A stretch of DNA of 64,000 nucleotides from Rutpela maculata. Lineage: Eukaryota > Arthropoda > Insecta > Coleoptera > Cerambycidae. Location of the stretch: positions 88,347,736-88,411,735 of the forward strand of contig OW386289.2 in NCBI GenBank assembly GCA_936432065.2. The letters run 5' to 3'. Below the pieces are notes generated by a model, which worked only from the letters and a program-made list of their open reading frames with translations, was not told where the DNA came from and made no database searches. Below, in pieces: positions 1 through 17,352 of this stretch (position 1 is its first letter; each line of letters starts with the position of its first letter). The position numbers and the translations under genes are program-made.

Positions 1-770
1 AGATTGCGTTATATACAAATGACTGCACTTTTTAAGTTTAAATACAAATCTGCAACAGCTACTTTGCATCTTTTGCAAACGATATTGCGTAATCTTATCA
101 AGACATGGAAAGTATACTATATTGCAATAATTTAAAATGGGTAGCACAACATTTTCACACTATTTTTTTCTTACTTTAAAATTTAAAATATTTATATTAG
201 AATATAACATTTTCAATGGGTAATATGCTTTTTTTGATAAAACTGCCACGTGCTCCGTGAAACGCATCTTATTGTCAAAAATAACACCTATATTTTTTTA
301 TTCATTTAGAATGGGCAAGTATTGCCCATTGATAGCGATCTTTAGATTTGCCTTCGTATATTCCCGTGTTTCATTAGAAGTAAAGCACAATACTGAACTT
401 TTGGTGGCATTTAATTTAATACTGCTTTGATTAGCATAATTATGAATAGAGTCTAAGTCCGAATTAATTAAATCACGAATATTTATTGTGTTTTCAGAAG
501 GAAATTTATAAAACAACTAGCTGACCCAGCAAACGTTGTTTTGCCATATAAATTATAAATTTTTGTCCAAAAAATAAAAAGAAAATTTCTGGATAGGGCC
601 ACCCTTATCACCTACGACCTATTCTCAGACCTACCAAATATACACCAAAAAATTCATAAAAATCGGTCAAGCCGTTTCGGAGGAGTTAGATAACAAACAC
701 TGTCACACGAGATTTTTATATATTAGATTGAGTATCATCAGCATAACATTAGACTTTACCATAATTGATA
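1..770 (-). pseudogene. Jockey-like non-LTR reverse transcriptase remnant
   Basis: On the minus strand the frame reads CYADDTQ (about 731-748), the RT active-site box. It is then interrupted by a short repeat at 517-727 and resumes as FYKFPSENTINIRDLINSDL (position 516 downward). Family-typical downstream blocks follow: INGQYLPILNE, KNIGVIFDNKMRFTEHV and FPCLDKITQYRLQKMQSSCC. At least two in-frame stops (298-300 and within about 140-165) show that it is dead. The C-terminus runs off the left edge of the window. Upstream of YADD the frame decays. The exact clade is uncertain; Jockey/CR1-type is the best fit from the thumb-region motifs. Confidence 0.75.
517..727 (+). mobile_element. Short retroelement 3' end/SINE inserted in RT remnant
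   Basis: The unit begins CTAGCTGACCCAGCAAACG, contains AATCGGTCAAGCCGTTTCGG, and ends in a TATATATTAGA tail. This layout is common for insect SINE or RTE-type non-LTR 3' ends. The RT reading frame on the minus strand resumes exactly on either side (DDTQ at 728 and LFYKFP at 516), so both boundaries are known to within a base or two. No clear target-site duplication. Confidence 0.6.
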
Positions 771-948
771 TTGTTATGATTTTGTTAATTTTAATTTTTT
801 TTTTATAAGATACACAATTAATAAATAATTGACATAAACTCTACGCACATAAATTACTATAATATAAAAGGTTAAGTTGAGTAGCTATTAAGCTAGATTT
901 CGCCTTAGTTTAGAAATATGCTGTAAATTTAATTATAAATAAAGCCAT

Positions 949-1000
949 TTTATTAATATTATTATTATTATTTTTATTATTATTTTTTTTTTTTTTTTTT
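949..1000. repeat. Short interrupted (ATT)n tract and 18-T run
   Basis: An imperfect ATT trinucleotide tract followed by a T run at 983-1000. It abuts the 3' end (minus orientation) of a truncated Dong-like copy, so the T run reads as its poly(A) tail. Confidence 0.8.
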
Positions 1001-1225
1001 CGGTTTGCCCGCTGCCGGACAGGACTTCCGTGGCCTCCGACACCTCACGGTAGCCGCGCCGGCGAATTCCTTGCAGCCACTCTCCACGACCTGTGGAGTT
1101 AGTGACTGCAAATACCTAAATCGTGTGCCCTAAGTAGACGAAGGGACCCCAAGATAACCGCCTTCTGCATCTGGCCTGCCAACCATTCTGCCGAATTCTG
1201 GCAGGCCGGTATGATCTTCAATTCT
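1001..1225 (-). mobile_element. 5'-truncated Dong/R4-like element 3' end
   Basis: This block aligns by eye with the 3' end of the long element at 1516-1740. Shared words include AATCGTGTGCCCT, CCTTCTGCAT, TGCCGGTATGATCTT-like and GCCACTC/ACGACC segments, in the same orientation. It has its own T run (983-1000) and lies between two ATT tracts. It is a diverged, 5'-truncated relative and not a tandem duplicate, because many positions differ. Confidence 0.75.
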
Positions 1226-6638
<5,413 letters not shown>

Positions 6639-6868
6639 CAGGGGCGAAACTACATGGGGTGCAAGGGGTGCGGCACACACGGGCCTCAGAACTTAGAGGG
6701 CCTCACAGGGCCTCTAGAGGCTATAAATTGAAAAAAAAAGTTTTTTATTTGATGTTAAATAAACTGAATTATTTTATTTTAACGAAATTATTTTTTTTTT
6801 TATAAAATTTAGGGAGGGCAAACAGATAATCTCGCAAATGGGCCTCATCGACTCTAGTTACGCCACTG
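6639..6868. mobile_element. hAT-type MITE, 230 bp
   Basis: The left end CAGGGGCGAAACTA and right end TAGTTACGCCACTG form an imperfect terminal inverted repeat. It is flanked by TTGCTTAG (6631-6638) and TTGTTTAG (6869-6876), a 7/8 match fitting the 8-bp duplication of hAT elements. No coding capacity. Confidence 0.75.
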
Positions 6869-8651
6869 TTGTTTAGGGAGAAGAGAATAAATTACAATAG
6901 CTTTCCATTTTAACAATAATTTTGCACAGTGTTAAAAGACAATGGAAATTTTAATATGTATACAAAAAGACAAATAAATTTTGAATGTACCCACTTCACG
7001 TGTACAATATTGCTTTTAAATACTTTAACTTGGTGTCATAGATTCGAAAATGAAACAATAGGTTTTCTATTTTTTACATGATTAAATATTGCCATAAGAT
7101 AACATTTTGTATATTTCCAGAATAAAGTTACGTATTGTCTCTGATAAAGTCATCAACAATGACATCGTCTCTGTTATTTCTATACCTACACTATTTGCAT
7201 ATCTCATCTTAAACAATTAAACATAGGATAGAAAGTCAACTTACGCAAATACAAACACACCTTTCCGGCTTTCTGCAAGCATTCCCAATCACCGCTTCAC
7301 CAAATAGTCCTAAAGCAAATAAATTATTGTTGTGCTCGACGGTCGCTCGTTGTGCAGAATAGATCCAGACCACTGCGCTGTTACAGAAATTAGTTAAAAG
7401 CCTCGCTGTTAGAGGACTCTACTTGGAACACGTTTATAATGCCAAAATGCAGGGTACTTTTGTTTGGTACGTTCAGTGGTTTGAATAGAGGCTGAAAAAC
7501 CAATTAGTATAGTGAATCTGGCTTGATATAGGTGGCGGTGCGGTAGAAAAAATTAGTAACAAGCTAGGTCCCGTTCGACTGGCGGGCGGACCACGGTCGG
7601 ACTGTTAAAAAGCGTTCTAATCAGCGGTCTGAAGTTGGTCGACATGGTCACGTTTTATGATACGACCACAGCATAGATAGAGAGACAGCAAAGAAACTCT
7701 CGTCAACTCCTTTGTGTTGGCGTGACTAAAATCTTTCACCTTGAAGTCGCCATTTCGACTTAAAAGTCAGAGTTGGATTCCAAAGAATTTAAATGTTTCC
7801 GACAGGATCGTAATTCTCCAATTTAAATTAAACAACATATTTTCTTGCACAGTGTGTGTTGCTTGAAAATGAAGACTAGAAACTACGAAACTGTAGTCAT
7901 AAACTGAAAAAATATTGTGATATTTAACAAGAAAAGTTTGTGTTCGTTATAATGGAATATCACAAAGTAACAGTCAACTCTATTGATTTCTTTAAATAAA
8001 CAATAATTTTAGATAGCTAAAAAAGTCATATTATATGTAATTTTTTTTCCAACTTGTAAAAATAGGAAGTAAAGGCATATGAAACAGAATTTTCTTTTAA
8101 ATACATTGATATAATTTTTTTTCAGTATTTTCAAATAAAAATAGCTCAAAAAAATAGAACAATAGTTCCATCCAATTTTTATTATAAAAATCAGACTATC
8201 AAATAATATGACAATCTATAAATTATCCAACATAGGAAGTTCCTAAAAAAGTTGACTCAAATTTAGGCCGCTATATTGGGCCGGCCATTTCGACTTTCCA
8301 ATTTTATTAATTTTCTTGAGAGTTTAGTACATCTACCTGGAAAATGTCATGTTCTTAGCACGCCTGGAAAAGCCCAAACAAACAGTTATAGCCGTTATAT
8401 GACTTGTTAACTACGTCGAAGCATCTTGCGAACTAAACAGTAGAGATGAGTTGCTATTTAACAACCTGTTATTTTATAACTGTTATTTGTAAATAGCATT
8501 AGCAAACTGTTATTTCTGTACGAAAATAACAGATAAGAAACACGACGTAGTAAAAATGTTCTTGCTGGCTGCTGTTAAACTGTTATTCAGAAAACAGCAG
8601 TAGCAGATAATGAAATCGCAACGCAACCGCCAATGTAGTTGAATATTTATA
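6869..8651. other. Non-coding stretch, nothing recognised
   Basis: No gene or complete mobile element was found. At 8450-8620 there are repeated AACTGTTATT and CAGCAGT words with local palindromes, of unknown meaning. Confidence 0.4.
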
Positions 8652-9386
8652 AGATTAAACGAACTTACCTTAAGTGAAGTTCGATCTTAATTATATGAAC
8701 GCCTTGCTCGAAATGATCACAATTGTAGTTCTACTATCGTCCACTGTGTGGCGCCACGAATAACAAAGCTAAAATGTATTTGTCCCTCCCTGTATCACCC
8801 TTCTTACTCATCTTCAGCTGTCAGTTTCTTTAGAGCAAGATAGGTTCATTCCTTTGCACTACAAGTGTAGCGCTTAGCTGCACTGGTGTAAGATTGTCTC
8901 TCTTTGACTTATGATATCCGCATTGATGCCATCTCTGTCACTCAAAATTAGTGTCACACTTCCCGTGCAAAGGAACGGACCTAATATGATCTCAAATCAA
9001 ATGATCAAGGGTTTATTTAGAGTAGCTAGAGCTGCTAAGTTTGGTCTTTGAAAATTCAGATTCGAATCAATCTAATCTTTACCAAAATAAATAATTTTTT
9101 GTATTATTATTTGATCTGCCAAATACATACTACCTACGGAATATTTGGGATTGCATAACAAATTGTAGATATTTCCATGTAAGACGAATAGGTAATTTGA
9201 ATAACGGAGTTGACAATTCGATCTTGAAAATAAAATCTTTTTATTTTGAATAGCAATCTTAACAACTCTAAGTTCAGTACCGCAAAAGGTAACTCTGAGT
9301 GGGCGGGGAGGGTTTGATCATTTCGAGCAAGGCGTTCATATAATTAAGATCGAACTTCACTTAAGGTAAGTTCGTTTAATCTTATA
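8652..9386. mobile_element. TIR element with about 70-bp near-perfect inverted ends
   Basis: The left arm 8652-8722 (AAGATTAAACGAACTTACC onward to CGCCTTGCTCGAAATGATCA) is repeated inverted at 9316-9386 with essentially no mismatch. The interior has no credible ORF. Its left half from 8727 is shared, inverted, with 13369-13470, so this element and the larger one to its right belong to one family. Class unknown. Confidence 0.75.
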
Positions 9387-9825
9387 ATTATATTCACGCC
9401 TTGCTCTCATGATCACAATTGTAGATGTTCAGAGCGATTTGAGATCTTCGAGAGATTGCATTAAAATCTTTTCCATAAACAAGAATATTAATTTAAAGGT
9501 TCCGCTAAACATGTTCTGTATTTCGTTTAATGTGAGCATATTTGAATTTTTTGTTTTTTTTTACAATATGCCTGTTGTAACCCTTGACAATTATTCCGAA
9601 CATTTGTACTGCCCTGTTGAGCGTTTAAATATTTCATTATAATGCCCTTAAATTTTAAATCCTATCAGTCATACAGCCGGCCTCACAATCACTGGCTATC
9701 TTTTTGGTTGACTAAAACCAGAACCTGATGATAGTCTAAGATAGGTACGGATCCCGTACTATGAAAGTTATAATTATTAGTAAACACAACTTTACCAGAC
9801 ATCCTTGCCTTTATAGTAATAAATC

Positions 9826-9958
9826 ATTGGTCAAATCCTAACTATTAATCAACCAACAATTGTAAAACTGGCTGTTAATGTAACAGATTTTTATAATAAA
9901 ACTATTGGTCAAATCATAACCATTAGTTAAATAACGATTGTGAAACTGGCTGATAAAA
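9826..9958 (+). repeat. Direct repeat of about 55 bp, two copies 76 bp apart
   Basis: Two copies share CATTGGTCAAATC, then TAAC, then ATTGTRAAACTGGCTG-like words (9826-9882 and 9902-9958). Probably part of an unidentified MITE. Confidence 0.55.
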
Positions 9959-11769
9959 TCTCAGAACTTGTTTTCATTTGATGACTGTTATTAAGCTCAA
10001 TCATAGAAATTGTTTGTGCCTTACGAATCGTTATAAGAACAAGGATGAGGGTGATTAATTTATATAATATTCAAGGAAAGTATACAAAAATGTATTTAAG
10101 TAGTTTACAATTATGGTGGGGTACCATAATATACTACCATATCTTGAAGCAGTAGGCTTAAGGTTTGTACACCTTGAAAATCTCTTAATTTTATTGTTAT
10201 ACTCTAATTATCAAAAAGGCATCAATACTAAGGCAGAGCGAGCAATTTACGGAAGGAAACCTTTTCAGAAAAATCTGTTAAGAATGGCAAAATTCAATAA
10301 ACGAAGTATTGTATGTGGGATAAGTTGATATTATATACAAGTAGTCTAAGGTTGAGTATAAGAGCGCTGCTTTTTCGATGTTCACATCGAATAAGTGCGA
10401 ACTCTGTCTTTTGCATTCACGCATAATTATTTCGTATATTGTTATCTTATTGTTTGTATATTTCAGCCTGAAGCAATAAAACATTTATTATTATTATTAT
10501 TATATGCAATATCTCCACCATAATTTTAAACAACCACTGTGTTATTTTTCATTGATGTCACTTCTGGATGCCGTCCTATGTGTATTGTCTTATATGGAAG
10601 GCCCTTTAGATTAAAGTTTAGCTCCTATGGGTTAAGGTTTATGTCTAGGCATTGTAAATTTTCACTGCCATTTGAGATATGGCATCATAAATTGGGGAAA
10701 CAGTGCACACATTAACCGTATATTCATTTGCAAAATATGCCTTGGAATTTTTACAGGACTTAGGTGATTGTGAGATGAATTGCCATGGTACATTTAGAAT
10801 TTCAACTGTAATTAATTTATATATTTATATATATTTGACACGCCTACATTTACAAGAATAAGCATAAGCATTGCTAAACAATTTTTTTTTACAATGATTG
10901 TAAATATTTTAATTATTTATATGACATGGCATTAAATTTTCTAACATCCTATTTTCAAAGTAAAATATAAAAAATGTATATTATATACACCAATAAATAT
11001 TATTGCTGTTATTACTCAAGATTTGTCCCATAATAGTCCTGCGACCAGGGAAAGCTTACTCACTATTCCTTTGAAGTCTGAATAAAACATCGCAATCTTT
11101 AACTTGTTTACAGAATGTGCTAATGCTAATTAGGTACAAGTCAGACATAAATAATCATTTAATTGAGAATGTTTATGATAAAATCATTTTAAATTTTAGT
11201 TTAACTTAAAAACAACAAAAGTTTGCTTATGTTGTTGTTAAGTACTTTTATGTTTATATACTTACATCTTTTATAAATTTTCAAATGATTTACCATATTT
11301 ACATCTCTGGTCAAAAAAATTATTCCACACGTGCACCTATACCGTGCAATTATGATATTATTTTTGTATGACCCATAGGCTTTTAAGTCAAGTACTTTAG
11401 CCTGTTAAAATTGTTTTACATAAAGCCACCTAGACTCAGCGATGGGGCATATTTTAGTTATTTTCTTTTCAATCTATAGTAAGTATTTGCCAGTTCTTAT
11501 ATCTTTGAATGACACGTAGTCAATTATATATCTCAAGGTGCTTCTCTGGGAAACTTCCAACATCATAAATTCAGTATTGTATAAATTTCTAGAAACTTAT
11601 ATTGTTACTTTTCTTTAATTTGCGATAAACTTAAGCATAACATGTAATATTGTTTTACGTTATTAAGCCGTTCCCCATGGGTTACTGACCAACAGAAAAA
11701 ATATACAGATACGCTACTGATGTTCCGTGGCATAAATTAAGTAGAGATGTAATAGTTTGATGCAAATAA
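9959..11769. other. AT-rich non-coding stretch
   Basis: No recognised gene. A short ATT run lies at 10484-10502 just after an AATAAA-like signal. The predicted short ORFs have no family features. Confidence 0.4.
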
Positions 11770-12250
11770 AATAAATGGAGAAATTCTTTCCATATTTAAT
11801 CAACAGAAAGTTTTGGGTGTAATATTTGACAACTTAACCTTAAAATTCAATTCACAAGTAAACAAGGTAATTCAAAAAATCTACATGAATTTAAAACCTT
11901 TACATTCCACAGACATATATTAAATTTCAATACGTCTAAAAATCTCTGTGAAGTGTTGGTGTTAAGTAACACACTTAAATTATTGTAGTTTCATATACCT
12001 ATGAACTCTGTTTGAACACAACAAACTGAAGCAGATTACAGAAATTCATGTTGTAGACTTATATATGGGCTCCGTAAACATGACAAGCCAAGATCTGCCA
12101 GAATAAATATTACATTGATTAAATGTAAATAATAGGACAAAATTACACCTCTTATCCTTTGCTTATTCCATGAGATAATGTTCAATATACCAGATTTAGA
12201 ACATCCTTATTTAAAATCGTTCTCTTAAAATGCAATAAAACATAATTCTT
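11770..12250 (+). pseudogene. Jockey-like RT C-terminal remnant
   Basis: Shifting frames give NQQKVLGVIFDN, FNSQVNKVIQKIYMNLKPL and, after breaks, phrases resembling the conserved LSHFNYCDFIYG and LNRLQKIQNSCCR region of Jockey-type reverse transcriptases. Several stops and frameshifts. It ends in an AT-rich, AATAAA-containing tail near 12340-12370. This is a different copy from the one at 1-770. Confidence 0.65.
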
Positions 12251-12804
12251 TACCTACTTCTCCAAATCCTGTAATCCTTACCATTTAAGTGTAAGAGTAA
12301 TCCTTTGGGGTCTAAACTTCACTCTGTATATTTATTATTATTTTTTTTTTATTTTTTTAATAAAGATGTTTTATTATTACCCTTATTAAGAGTTTGTTAA
12401 AGTCTAAGAGAGTATTACACAGAAACCAAGGAATTCCTGTAAATTCATACGAGGCGTTTTTAAATTCAAATCTGATAAATTGCCCCCAATAACCAACCAT
12501 TCAAGGGTGTGTTCTGCAGTAACTTCCCTGACAAATTTGTCGAGGCTACCACTAACCACGTTGGCTGAACAGAGACTGCTCATGGTATATATCTGATCTG
12601 CCAACAACCTCTAACTGCATCATTTACTGATTGGCAATTACATGCGAGAGCTTGTCCCCCCCTTCTTCTTTCTGAATTGCCCGTTGGCTTTGTCCAAGTT
12701 TGATGGGCTTATTTCTTTTGCACCTGTACTTTTCTTATGTCAATATATACTACCTAAAATGTTAAATACATACCTGTTTTTAAATTTCTCTTTCCTAGCC
12801 AACC

Positions 12805-13050
12805 AACAATTTGTCATACCATGACCTTCTAGAGACGTAGTCAAGTCAAATAGGCTTATAATTTTTATAAGGGTCTGCAGCTTGTCATACACATGACCTT
12901 CTAGAAAACTTACATAAGTTAACTAGGTTTCCAATTTTTACAAGGGGGTCTGCTGCTTGTCATATACATGACCTTCTAGAAGACTTATAACGAAGTCAAC
13001 TAGGTTTATAATTTATATAACCAGTCTGCTTTATTCACGACCTTCTAGTG
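12805..13050 (+). repeat. Minisatellite, about 72-bp unit, just over 3 copies
   Basis: GACCTTCTAG recurs at 12823, 12895, 12970 and 13039, each followed by a similar AAGTCAAMTAGGYTT and TATAA...GGTCTGC block. The units differ by scattered substitutions and small indels. Confidence 0.85.
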
Positions 13051-13499
13051 CAATTTATCCAATCCACTATGTATAATATTTCCTATTCTCAACCAAAACC
13101 GGAAATTAAATTCTGAATTTTGCTTTCAACTTACTGTGACTAGGGACTAGCTACGTCCTCCATTTCCCTATTTGTTGGGACGTTTAGTGATAACTTATAT
13201 TTAGGAATGTATTTACATCGTTGCGTCACCTTTTCTTTTTCATTGACGAATACGTCTTTAAAAGATTATGAATCTTCGGTGATGAAATGTATTTTCGTTT
13301 ATTTTCAAGCGTTTTCCGGCGAGTGTATTTCGTAGCCGACCATTACAGTACACGAAAATAAAAAACTGACAGCTGAAGATGAGTAAGAAGGGTGATACAG
13401 GGAGGGACAAATACATTTTAGCTTTGTTATTCGTGGCGCCACACAGTGGACGATAGTAGAACTACAATTGTGATCATGAGAGCAAGGCGTGAATATAAT

Positions 13500-13820
13500 A
13501 TTGAAGTTGAATATTATTGTGGATATCTTGAGTCATCGGTTTTATGTATACACTTCTTAGTTGCTTTTTAATCATAATATATTCAAATCTTTTCGAATTT
13601 CTTCTCCGTGTGTATATTTTCGAATACCCGCATACCGAGTTTAAAAATGAAGGGCTGCCAGAGTTGAGTTGAATATTTTTGTAGAAATCTTGAGCCATCC
13701 GCTTTATGTACTGATTTTTAGCTGTTGTTTAAATCATAATATGTTCAGAGCATTTATATTTTCTTCTCCATATGTATATTTTCGTTTACCTGCATCTCCA
13801 ATATTGTCATTGCATACGCT
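13500..13820 (+). repeat. Tandem duplication, about 160-bp unit, two copies
   Basis: GTTGAATATT..TGTRGA.ATCTTGAG begins both units (about 13506 and 13671), followed by TTTTATGTA, AATCATAATAT and TTCTTCTCC..RTGTATATTTTCG words in the same order. Confidence 0.8.
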
Positions 13821-14273
13821 GTGTTTGGCGTGTTTCTATGCTGGTATTTCTTTATTAGTTTAACATAAAATAATAATAATTAAAATTTGAGGCTTAAAAA
13901 AATGACTTTTTGCACAAATAATGTTTGTTCTGGCAATATTTTGCAGCACAAACAGAGCCCATACTTGAAAATAATAGAAAAATTTTAAACAATAAATAAC
14001 ACAATAACACACTGCACTAAGTACGTCTATGAACTAAATTAATTGTACCCAAATTGTACCTACGTCGCCCGCACTGTTTTTCAAGGTTTTAAGCCCAAAT
14101 GGTTCGTGCGCGACGATCTGCGCAAACCGTTCCCGCCATTCAAGCTTCCCTGCTGTCTCTCTTTCTATGCTGTGATACGACTGTGAAAGCGTTCGACCTC
14201 GTCCACTATGGGCGTGCCCACGGTGGTCCCAGTCGAATATAGCCATTATCTGATTGGAAATATTTATACAATG

Positions 14274-14453
14274 CACTGGCGGCTCGTTAGGGGAGGCTGA
14301 GCCTCCCTTTGGAAGAAGCAATCTTCCATATTAATATCTTTTACTTATAGAAATTTCTACTTAGGTAGGTATATCTCAATTTTCAATATTGCAAATTAAT
14401 TATCTTTCAAAATATCAAGCCTCCTCTGCAGACAATACCACGAGCCGCCACTG
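14274..14453. mobile_element. hAT-type MITE, 180 bp
   Basis: Ends CACTGGCGGCTCGT and (inverted) CAGTGGCGGCTCGTGG, flanked on both sides by the identical 8-mer ATACAATG (14266-14273 and 14454-14461). This is diagnostic of hAT transposition. It contains an AGGCTGAGCCT palindrome and no ORF. Confidence 0.9.
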
Positions 14454-14645
14454 ATACAATGTCCTTTTTAACCTGCCAAAAGTCCATTGGCTTCCAGCGG
14501 GGGAAGTTCGAAAAAATGGCTGCCATCTTGGTATTTATCTATAGGTATTCTTGAGATATCTTAGTAACTATGGATTTTATTAAATAAATCCAAGAGACCT
14601 CTTTTGTGGCCGTCGCGTCCTGTTGTTTTAATTTCTTTTTATTTT

Positions 14646-15220
14646 GGGCCATCCATAAATGACCTCACGCTCCAGGGGGGGAGGGGGTCCGTAATTACGT
14701 GACAAAGTGTGATAAGGGGGAGGGGGGGGGGGTCTGACTCAGTATGACGTAACGAATGGTGAACGAATCAAGAAAAGAAAAATATTGTATAATAAACACT
14801 TTTTATTGGCACTCTACATCTCTCAATTCAACAGCCCTGTTAAATGTCGTAACTAATTTAAAATAGACATCACACATCGTCAGGTAAAACGGCGCTATGC
14901 GACGGTCACAAATAATAATATATATATATATATATATTTAATATCTAATAAATATATTTCTATATTATTTCAATATTTTATTGTTTTATATTTCATACGA
15001 TGAACAACTATGTGGTTACAAATGTTTTAGTATAATGAAAATATCATGAATAATAAATAACGAAATCGAAAAAAAACATAAGGGAGGGAGGGGGGGTCTC
15101 TATAAGCGTGACGTAATTTTTTTGGGAGGTCTAACTCAGCGTGACAAAACGTGACAATGGGGGGGGGGGGGGGGTGTCTAAAATCTCAAAAATTGGCGTG
15201 ACGTCATTTATGGATGGCCC
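14646..15220. mobile_element. Non-autonomous TIR element with G-run subterminal arrays
   Basis: The left end GGGCCATCCATAAATGACCT and the right end (inverted GGGCCATCCATAAATGACGT) form TIRs. Both ends carry CACGC/GTGAC words next to long G runs (14677-14730 and 15083-15174). The interior has a TA microsatellite at 14918-14937. No transposase. The G runs could form G-quadruplexes. Confidence 0.8.
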
Positions 15221-15544
15221 CTTTTTTAGTAGGTACTACAAAGAGAATTCCGTTTTGGTATATGTTTATCTAATAAATCTTTATTCCTACATGTCTAAAC
15301 ATATTTTTAAACATACTTCTTTTGCTTTGGAATATATGGTATGTTAGATGTGGGCGACCCCCACAACAATTTCGGTGTATGTTGTGTGGAGGGATTTCTT
15401 AACAATTTAAATTGGTGCCAACGATTATGTAGCATTTACGCATATTATTTTTCCCAAAGGAATGGCCTTGGGAACGTAGCCACTTTACGTATATGCTATG
15501 TGTTTGTGTTTGCTGGGAGTGTGATGTATCGCGCTCTTACCCTA

Positions 15545-17352
15545 ATAGCACAACATTGTCCTATGGATCTCTGAAGGACGTCCTCGACGGGCATACAGGT
15601 CATCCGATGGACGTTGGTTTTGGTTCAAAGTACACCCGACGAGCAGCCGAGAGACGTCCAAATGTCACAAATTTGAACAATATTTGTACATCCCAATTAT
15701 TTTAACAAAAAAAAACGAAGGTAGTAGGGATCTAACCGCCGATCTCATGATTTTTGTAAGTCAACAACAACAACAAACAACAACAAGCATTTATTAATGT
15801 TCACAGGATACAATAATACGCCATTCCGGAGTCCGGCCCGGAGCCAGCCAGACAACCAGGGCGAACATCGCCGAGCTGGGGTGAGGCTGAGCGGGGAGGG
15901 TCCGGTTTGGCGGTGAAGAAAATTATTTGGTTAAAACTCCTGCCTAATGGAGAAAGGCTTAAATTTAACAATATCGTGCAACGTAGTACACGAGGGTACT
16001 TAAAAATAATTAAAATTAAAACTGAACAACTATCGATTTCGCCGACACGCGAACACTTAAAAATTTTGATTGCTGGCACGAGAAAACAAAACTCAACGAA
16101 TAAACCCTTTGTGACAATTCCACCCTGGTAGTCTTCCTGGCGGTAGAAAAAGTGTCGTGGATTGTTAAAAGTGTGTAATGTTATGTGAAATTTTGGTTTG
16201 TTAAGAATTTATTGGTCGAGACTGAATTTAGAGACAAAAATGAACAAGGGGCAAACAAGATAAAAACAAATAGAGGGAATAGAGAGGGGTTGGTTGTAGG
16301 TATTGGTGAAGACTAAAGGTGGGGAAAGGAGAAATTGTAGTAGAGCAAAGTGTGGTTAGAGAGGTTGCCGAATGATAGGCAACGCCTGGTATGGTAGGAG
16401 GTGTCGGATATCGAAAAGGATAGCATTATGCTGTCTGATTCGTGTATGTTGCGGGTTAGCGGACTATCGCCCAGTTTGAATTGATAGAATTTTTGGGAAA
16501 TTTCTTGAACGTAGTCCGCTAGTGGCGTGGCAACAATTATATAGATCTCTGAGGGAGGTGTATCTGTCCGAATCGGAGATGAGGCGTATAAATTTGTGTT
16601 CGAGAATTCGGAGTTTTCTCATTGTCGTGGTCGGTATGCTGCACCACACCGGCGCCGCGTATGTGATGACAGGCCTGATCACCATGGTATACAACAATTT
16701 TTTATTTGTCCAGTTGAGTCCGCTACCCCTTATTGCCAGGAGCGGATACAAACTCCTGGACATGAGTACACCTTGCGACCTGTCTCGTTTATGTGAATGT
16801 TGAACACGTCACTTCTCGACATTGATCCGAATTTTCCACTTGGTGTAATACGCTGTGGCACGGGCCATGTGCGCCTTCAGCACCATATTAGCTGCCTGTT
16901 TACTGGTAGTACTTAATTAAAGACTGCATAGTTGAAAGTAGGTCTTGGACTAATGTAGCTATTTATTTCAAAATGTAGAAAGTATTTGAATGTTTAATGT
17001 TTAGTATCAAATAATAATTTTCAAAAAAGGTTAAAATTAAATTATTAATGACAAATTACAAATTACTAAACAAAATAAACTACAAATTTTACAGAAATGA
17101 CGGTCAAATATAAACAAAAACATTGTAAAATTGAAAAACCAGTTTTGTTAACGTTTTTTTGTTTTTATATTTACATCAACGTCCATCGCCTGTCCCTATA
17201 TGAACATAAAATGGACATTCAGAGGACGTCCATTCCGTATAATTTCAAAGTAAATCAGATGATAGACGTCCGGTAGACGTCCAATTTATGTCCATGGACA
17301 TCAGTACATTAAATGGACATAAAACGGACATCCGGCGGACATCGTGTGCTAT
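15545..17352. mobile_element. TIR element with GGACGTCC subterminal words (family A)
   Basis: The ends read ATAGCACA at 15545 and TGTGCTAT ending at 17352, each flanked by TA. Both subterminal zones are crowded with GGACGTCC or GGACAT words (15580-15665 and 17180-17345). The interior is AT-rich and interrupted by a Jockey-like fragment (15768-16890). No transposase was found. The outer sequence CCCTAATAGCACA on the left resembles the CCC...AGCA ends of the two elements to the right. Confidence 0.65.
15768..16890 (-). pseudogene. 5'-truncated Jockey-like element with RT C-terminus
   Basis: Minus-strand reading gives AYYTKWKIRINVEK, SRSLYPLLAIRGSGL, LLYTMVIRPVITYAAPVWC and RYTSLRDLYNC, conserved near the RT C-terminus of Jockey-clade elements. 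The 3' end has AATAAA and a (TTG)n tail (plus-strand CAACAACAAC at about 15762-15786). The 5' end stops abruptly near 16890. At least one stop interrupts the frame. It sits inside the TIR element at 15545-17352. Confidence 0.75.

Larger units (their letters stand above)
9393..13497. mobile_element. About 4.1-kb inverted-end structure, same family as 8652-9386
   Basis: TATTCACGCCTTGCTCTCAT and the following TGATCACAATTGTAG at 9396-9426 recur inverted at 13464-13496, with ATA-rich flanks. The right arm continues (13369-13463) into sequence that matches 8727-8828 inverted, but the left end at 9427 does not, so the left arm is truncated or the ends come from two copies. The interior carries a Jockey RT remnant, a minisatellite and no intact gene. 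Confidence 0.6.

Noticed and set aside
8447..8640. hAT MITE starting CAGTAGAGATGAG
   Set aside because: The start looks hAT-like, but no mirrored end or 8-bp duplication was found.
12805..13050. CRISPR-like array
   Set aside because: Repeats are long, imperfect and contiguous without spacers; eukaryotic minisatellite.
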